A DNA stretch of 63,610 nucleotides, taken from Limosilactobacillus reuteri (lineage in GTDB: Bacteria > Bacillota > Bacilli > Lactobacillales > Lactobacillaceae). The notes under the pieces are model-generated. The model made no database searches and was not told where the DNA came from. It saw nothing but the letters and a program-made list of their open reading frames with translations. Positions 59,352 to 63,610 of the stretch are shown piece after piece. Positions within the stretch are counted from its first letter, which is position 1. The number at the start of each line of letters is the position of its first letter. The position numbers were made by a program, and so were the translations under genes. The stretch covers positions 1-63,610 of the forward strand of contig NZ_JAJGTZ010000041.1 of the NCBI RefSeq assembly GCF_020784725.1, read 5' to 3'.

Positions 59352-61139
59352 ATGCAAATTTTTATTGATATTAATGCTTCTGAAAATGGTAATGGTTCGC
59401 AAGAGTTTCCGTTTAAATACATCCAACAAGCAGCAGATATTGCTCGACCGGGAGATTATGTTCAGGTAATGCCGGGGGAATATCATGAGGAAGTTCATCC
59501 ACAATACTCTGGAACGAGCGATAAGCCAATTATTTATGCGTCTGCTAAACAAAATCGGGCAATCATCACGGGAGCTGACCGTGTTACTGGCTGGAAACAT
59601 GTTGCTGGTCCGGTATGGCAATTAAAACTCCCTAATGCTGAATTTGGTGACTATAATCCATACAACGTTTTAGTCGATCAAACCTTTAATCATGCCGGTG
59701 AAATTTTCCTAAATAATAAAGCGATGTACGAAGTTGATCAGTTGGCAAAAGTTGAAACACCAAGCGAAAACAAACTTTCGCGAGACCAGAAATTTACCCG
59801 TTATACCTGGTATACCGAACAGTTGCCAGCGGAAGATACAACGGTAATCTATGCGAACTTCCAAGAGCAGAATCCTAATGATGAACATGTTGAACTGACT
59901 TTCCGTGAAACGTGCTTTTATCCAGAAAAAGCAGGACTCAACCACCTCATTTTATCTGGCTTTACAATGACTAAAGCTGCTTGTCGGTGGGCATCTTCAC
60001 AATATAACAAGGGGATCATTGGTACTAATTATGGTCAAGGATGGAAGATTGCTAAATGCGACATCTCTCATGCTAAGTGTTCTGGGATCTCCCTTGGTCG
60101 AAATATTGTTCCAACCATTGACGATGATAAGGTTTATCCACACCGGATTAAGAACAATACAATTCATGATTGTGGACAGACCGGGATTATCGGTGTTGAA
60201 GGCAATCCATCCCCAATTATTGAACACAATAGTATTTACAATATTAATACTCGGCAAAACCTTGTTAGTGATGATGTTAGTGCGATCAACCTTTCACCAG
60301 CGATTGGGGCTAAGATTTTACGTAATTGCATTCATGATTGTACGCGCGGAATTTGGCTCGGCGGCAAGGTTGAAGACACTCAAATTTCACGAAACGTATT
60401 CTACAACAATTCACTGCCAGATTCATTTGAGGTTACAAACGAAAATCGCGAGGACTTAATCGCAGCGCTTGGAGAAGATATTGAAATTAAAGATTCGATG
60501 GGCGTAACTTTGATTGATAACAATTTCTTATTATCAGATTGTGCACTCAAGCTTGAATCTAAGGGTATCCTTCTCGTTCATAACCTGATTAATGGCAGTG
60601 TGGAATGGTTAAGCAATACGACGGTTGCTGAAAATGATCCTTACTACCACCGCCTTTATCAACAAAATGTGACAGAAAGTGCTCCTTACGATTCTTCCTG
60701 TTTCTATAACAATGTCTTTATCCGCAAGAACCTCCGGAGTGAAATGGCAAAATTAATTGCATTTGCCCACGAACAGGCAAGCGAACAACCAATTGATAAT
60801 CATATTAGCGATGATAATGCTGCTTATGTTGGTCTAGCCAGTGGACAACGAAGCTATATTCCAGCAAATAAAGCAGGAAATATTTTTATGAATGATGAGC
60901 AAGAAGACGTTAAGATTGACATCGATTCAAATGAAGATGGGGTATTTCTCGATAGTAATATTTGCGACTACTTGAATGAGGATACCAGTCGGGTGATCGC
61001 GGTTGGTACTACTCCCGAGACTGCCCGTGATTTTGATACAGATTTCTTAGGGAACCATCGTGAAGGAATTAGTGTAACAGCTGGACCTTTTGATGCGAAA
61101 GAAGAATATAGTCGACGCTTATTTAGATTACTGTTTTAA
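59352..61139 (+). CDS. Cytoplasmic right-handed parallel beta-helix protein, possible carbohydrate-active enzyme
   Basis: A 595-aa protein. The N-terminal segment (SENGNGSQEFPFKYIQQA, then ARPGDYVQVMPGEY) is DUF1565-like, followed by GADRVTGWKHV as seen in GH141-type beta-helix enzymes. Repeats from about 210 to 440 (NTIHDCGQTGI, NSIYNI, NCIHDCTRGI, NVFYNN) are PbH1 coils. A smaller C-terminal part is acidic. There is no signal peptide, unusual for pectin or xylan enzymes. ATG 59352 follows GAAAGGA. Substrate unknown; its place within glycolytic genes suggests a sugar-phosphate or storage-glycan role (inference). Confidence 0.8.
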   Translation: MQIFIDINASENGNGSQEFPFKYIQQAADIARPGDYVQVMPGEYHEEVHPQYSGTSDKPIIYASAKQNRAIITGADRVTGWKHVAGPVWQLKLPNAEFGDYNPYNVLVDQTFNHAGEIFLNNKAMYEVDQLAKVETPSENKLSRDQKFTRYTWYTEQLPAEDTTVIYANFQEQNPNDEHVELTFRETCFYPEKAGLNHLILSGFTMTKAACRWASSQYNKGIIGTNYGQGWKIAKCDISHAKCSGISLGRNIVPTIDDDKVYPHRIKNNTIHDCGQTGIIGVEGNPSPIIEHNSIYNINTRQNLVSDDVSAINLSPAIGAKILRNCIHDCTRGIWLGGKVEDTQISRNVFYNNSLPDSFEVTNENREDLIAALGEDIEIKDSMGVTLIDNNFLLSDCALKLESKGILLVHNLINGSVEWLSNTTVAENDPYYHRLYQQNVTESAPYDSSCFYNNVFIRKNLRSEMAKLIAFAHEQASEQPIDNHISDDNAAYVGLASGQRSYIPANKAGNIFMNDEQEDVKIDIDSNEDGVFLDSNICDYLNEDTSRVIAVGTTPETARDFDTDFLGNHREGISVTAGPFDAKEEYSRRLFRLLF

Positions 61140-61151
61140 GGAGGCAAAGAA

Positions 61152-61931
61152 ATGCGCAAACCGTTTATTATTGCGAACTGGAAAATGAATAAAAACGTTC
61201 ATGAATCTGTTGCATTTGTTAAAGCAATTAAAGAAAAGCTCCCGGCAAATAAAGAAATCGGAATTGCGGCTCAAGCAGTTTCGCTATATAACATGAAAAA
61301 AGTGGCGGGATCTTCCAACTTACAAATTATTGCTCAAAACGCATCTGCTGAGTTAGAGGGACCGTATACTGGAGAAATTAGTATGCGAAGTTTAGCTGAT
61401 GCTGGCGTGACATATGTGATGCTAGGACATTTAGAGCGCCGGCGCCTTTTTAACGAGAGTAATGATTCAATCAATCAAAAAGTTTTGGCGGCCCTCAATG
61501 CCGGAATTATTCCAATTATTTGTACAGACGAAGAGATGGTCCAAACAGAAGTTAACGGAAAAATTCATTATGTATTTCGTCAACTAAAGAGTGTCCTTAA
61601 AGGGGTACCAGCTAACAAACTCTCACAGATAGTTATTTCCTATGAACCGAGTTGGGCTGTTGGGAGTACACATCAAGCAAATCCAGACATTGCTGAAGAG
61701 GGATGTCAGGCAATTCGTCAAAGTCTAATTGAAATGTATGGTAATGAGATTGGCGAGCAAGTCCGAATACTCTATGGTGGCAGCGTTAATCCCGAGAACA
61801 TTGGCCAAATTATGAGTAAAGCAAATGTTGACGGGGCACTAATTGGTCGTGCAAGTCTCGAAATTGAAAGCTTTTTACAAATGATTAATTATATCGGATT
61901 AGCGAGCAAGCAGAAGTTACAGGTAATTTAG
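61152..61931 (+). CDS. Divergent triosephosphate isomerase paralogue
   Basis: A 259-aa TIM-barrel. The catalytic triad is intact: Lys11 in ANWKMNK, His93 and Glu165 in YEPSWAVGS, with loop YGGSV. The normally strict GHSERR reads GHLERR (Leu94), and the ICVGE strand reads ICTDE. It is therefore probably a second, diverged TPI, either working in this pathway or on a related substrate. AAGGAGG precedes the ATG. Third gene of the cassette. Confidence 0.85.
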   Translation: MRKPFIIANWKMNKNVHESVAFVKAIKEKLPANKEIGIAAQAVSLYNMKKVAGSSNLQIIAQNASAELEGPYTGEISMRSLADAGVTYVMLGHLERRRLFNESNDSINQKVLAALNAGIIPIICTDEEMVQTEVNGKIHYVFRQLKSVLKGVPANKLSQIVISYEPSWAVGSTHQANPDIAEEGCQAIRQSLIEMYGNEIGEQVRILYGGSVNPENIGQIMSKANVDGALIGRASLEIESFLQMINYIGLASKQKLQVI

Positions 61932-61942
61932 GAGGAAGAATG

Positions 61943-62809
61943 ATGGCTTACTTTGATAATGGAAACAAACTTTTTGATGACGCCCGGAAGAATCAATACG
62001 CAATTGGGGCATACAATATTAATAATCTTGAATGGACCCGGGCAATTTTGCGGGCGGCAGCTGAGACTAATACCCCTGTACTGATCCAAGTTTCAATGGG
62101 AGCCGCCAAGTATATGGGGGGTTATAAATTTGTCAAAGATATGGTTGAAGACCAGATGGACGCAATGGGAATTAAAGTTCCGGTTATTCTGAATCTTGAT
62201 CATGGTGACTATGATGCAGCGATTGAATGTATTAACTTAGGATATTCGTCAGTCATGTTTGACGGACATAAATTACCGATTGAAGAAAATTACGCCAAAA
62301 CCAAAGAGATTGTCCAATTGGCACATTCACGCGGCATTGCGGTTGAAGCTGAAATCGGTAAAGTGGGAGAAAACCAGGATACCAGCAGTGGGGAACTTGC
62401 TGACGTTGAAGATGCAATGGCGTTTGCCGCAATGGGAGTGGACCGTCTTGCTTGTGGAATTGGTAATATCCACGGCATTTACCCTGCTAACTGGCCAGGG
62501 TTAGACTTTGACCGCCTTCAAGAAATTGCGAATGCGATTGATATTCCGCTCGTGCTTCACGGTGGTTCGGGAATTCCTAGAGAACAGGTTCAAAAAGCAA
62601 TTTCAATGGGGATTGCAAAGGTGAATATCAATACTGAATTCCAGTTAGCGTTCCAAGATGCAACACGGAAGTATATTGAAAATGAATTAGACCTCAATAA
62701 AGAACAAAAAGGATATGATCCGCGGAAATTATTACTTCCTGGAACAGATGCAATAACTGCTAAAATGAAAGATATGATTGAATGGTTAGGCACGCCAGCA
62801 GTTGCCTAA
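61943..62809 (+). CDS. fba: Class II fructose-bisphosphate aldolase
   Basis: A 288-aa zinc aldolase of the FbaA/GatY family. LNLDHGDYD has the catalytic Asp and a Zn-binding His; GNIHGIYP and LHGGSGIP supply the other His and phosphate-binding residues. YDPRKLLLPG is close to Bacillus FbaA. A tagatose-bisphosphate specificity cannot be excluded. The ATG at 61943, 7 nt from GGAGG, is preferred over 61940. Confidence 0.9.
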   Translation: MAYFDNGNKLFDDARKNQYAIGAYNINNLEWTRAILRAAAETNTPVLIQVSMGAAKYMGGYKFVKDMVEDQMDAMGIKVPVILNLDHGDYDAAIECINLGYSSVMFDGHKLPIEENYAKTKEIVQLAHSRGIAVEAEIGKVGENQDTSSGELADVEDAMAFAAMGVDRLACGIGNIHGIYPANWPGLDFDRLQEIANAIDIPLVLHGGSGIPREQVQKAISMGIAKVNINTEFQLAFQDATRKYIENELDLNKEQKGYDPRKLLLPGTDAITAKMKDMIEWLGTPAVA

Positions 62810-62840
62810 TTATATGCCTAATTATAATGGAGGTTATGGA

Positions 62841-63497
62841 ATGGCAATCACAGTTTACTTTGTCCGGCATGGTGAGACGTACTTCAACCGGTTTGCCCGT
62901 CTGCAAGGATGGTCAGATACTCCGCTTACAGAAAAGGGGAAGATGAACGCTAAAAAGATCGGTCAAGTTTTAGCGGACTTAAGGATCGATTATCTTTTCG
63001 CTAGTGATTTAAAACGAGCAGTTGATACTGCACGGCTTTTAATTGCGGATCATCCAACTGCAACGATGAAGGAACCGATTCAAAAGGAATTCTTCCGCGA
63101 GGTATTCTACGGGTCTTTTGAAGGCCATAGTAACGAGGAAGGCGCAATTTGGGCAAGCTATCTTGAAGGCAAACGATTTCGGCGGATCGGTGAATTAGTT
63201 GATGAATTTGGCGTTGAAAAAGCGCATGACTTGCTGAAGGCCGCCGATCCAGCGCACCTTGCAGAAGATAGTAATGAATTAAATGCCCGTGTAGAGCAGG
63301 CAATTACTTTTCTGCAAAGCTTACCTGACAAGAGTAATGTGGTTGTAGTAGCCCATGGATCGATTATCCAATACATTGCGGGGATGTATGGCGAACCGGG
63401 ATATAAGTACGAAAACTTACATAATGGCGCCTTGATGAAGGTTCAGTTAACAGCTAAGGACGTTGAAATTACCGGATACAATCAATTTCAACTATAA
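62841..63497 (+). CDS. Histidine phosphatase family protein (phosphoglycerate-mutase type)
   Basis: A 218-aa protein with the phospho-His motif VYFVRHGETYFN at the N-terminus, LQGWSDTPLT, SDLKRAVDTA and the second catalytic His in VVVAHGSI. It resembles the GpmB/PhoE branch, so it may be a phosphatase rather than a true mutase. ATG 62841 has GGAGG 7 nt upstream. Last gene of the cassette; the repeat begins 2 nt after the stop. Confidence 0.88.
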   Translation: MAITVYFVRHGETYFNRFARLQGWSDTPLTEKGKMNAKKIGQVLADLRIDYLFASDLKRAVDTARLLIADHPTATMKEPIQKEFFREVFYGSFEGHSNEEGAIWASYLEGKRFRRIGELVDEFGVEKAHDLLKAADPAHLAEDSNELNARVEQAITFLQSLPDKSNVVVVAHGSIIQYIAGMYGEPGYKYENLHNGALMKVQLTAKDVEITGYNQFQL

Positions 63498-63499
63498 AA

Positions 63500-63610
63500 G
63501 GGAGCGAGACAGAAGTCACTTGTGACTTCGTTTTTCGACGCGAAGCTAGCCTCTGGGAGCCCCCGCAAGCAACAATAGGCCTCTAACGTTCGGTTTTGCC
63601 GGACGTTAGA
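63500..63610 (+). repeat. Structured 3'-UTR repeat, copy D (truncated by window end)
   Basis: Identical to the reverse complement of 1-117 over the shared length. It lies in direct orientation to copy C, so the two copies bracket the ppsA cassette. The window ends within the terminal stem. Confidence 0.92.

Overview
The window is a 63.6 kb, AT-rich (by eye about 39% GC), gene-dense segment of a low-GC Gram-positive chromosome. Protein similarity and gene order point to a heterofermentative lactobacillus, most likely Limosilactobacillus reuteri or a close relative. Indicators are an L-2-hydroxyisocaproate dehydrogenase, T-box leaders, the rnmV-rsmA-veg-ispE-purR-glmU-prs and rpoE-pyrG-murA-rpmE2 blocks, a delta subunit with a long acidic tail, and mevalonate-pathway HMG-CoA reductase. 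There is no prophage, transposase or CRISPR array. Both ends fall inside copies of the same about 120 bp repeat in inverted orientation, so this looks like one assembly contig broken at repeats.

Layout. 1-4.8 kb: a P1B metal ATPase, a phosphopentomutase-like protein that has lost most catalytic residues, and an Rrf2 regulator/NmrA oxidoreductase operon. 4.9-8.4 kb: an osmoprotectant-type ABC transporter and msrB. 8.5-14.2 kb: a ClC exchanger, a possible small hydrophobic toxin-like gene, and a methionine uptake operon (metQ-metN-metI-M20 deacylase) behind a T-box leader. 14.4-20.9 kb: L-HicDH, an MFS pump, an FMN-binding protein, nth, an amino acid permease coupled to a class III aminotransferase, and tRNA-Thr(GGT). 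21-27.4 kb: a Na+/H+ antiporter, HelD, ndk, an orphan DNA methyltransferase, and T-box-controlled trpS. 27.5-31.5 kb: Ppx/GppA, mvaA, an HExxH protein, a Sir2 deacylase and a 41-aa protein. 31.8-44.6 kb: DUF72, metG-tatD-rnmV-rsmA-veg, ispE, a Zur-box zinc-type ABC transporter inserted before purR, then glmU and prs. 44.8-53.5 kb: a lipoprotein, the lipL-HD-HAD operon, a DUF1934 protein with an apparent ATT start, rpoE, pyrG with a CTP-sensing attenuator, a murA with Asp in place of the fosfomycin-target Cys, and rpmE2. 53.6-56.6 kb: an orphan PTS EIIC, a DUF915 hydrolase and a class A sortase.

56.9-63.5 kb: a compact operon of ppsA, a cytoplasmic right-handed beta-helix protein, a divergent triosephosphate isomerase, a class II aldolase and a phosphoglycerate-mutase-type phosphatase. 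It is bracketed by direct copies of the repeat. The enzymes could carry carbon from pyruvate toward fructose 1,6-bisphosphate, and the beta-helix partner is unexplained. This cassette is the best candidate here for an undescribed system.

Regulation visible in sequence: two T-boxes (Met, Trp), a Zur box, a PurBox, a probable Rrf2 operator, a pyrG reiterative-transcription attenuator and many intrinsic terminators. The repeat sits 1-12 nt after stop codons in three of four copies, always on the coding strand, and shows one compensatory base-pair change. It therefore looks like a mobile or dispersed structured 3'-UTR element.
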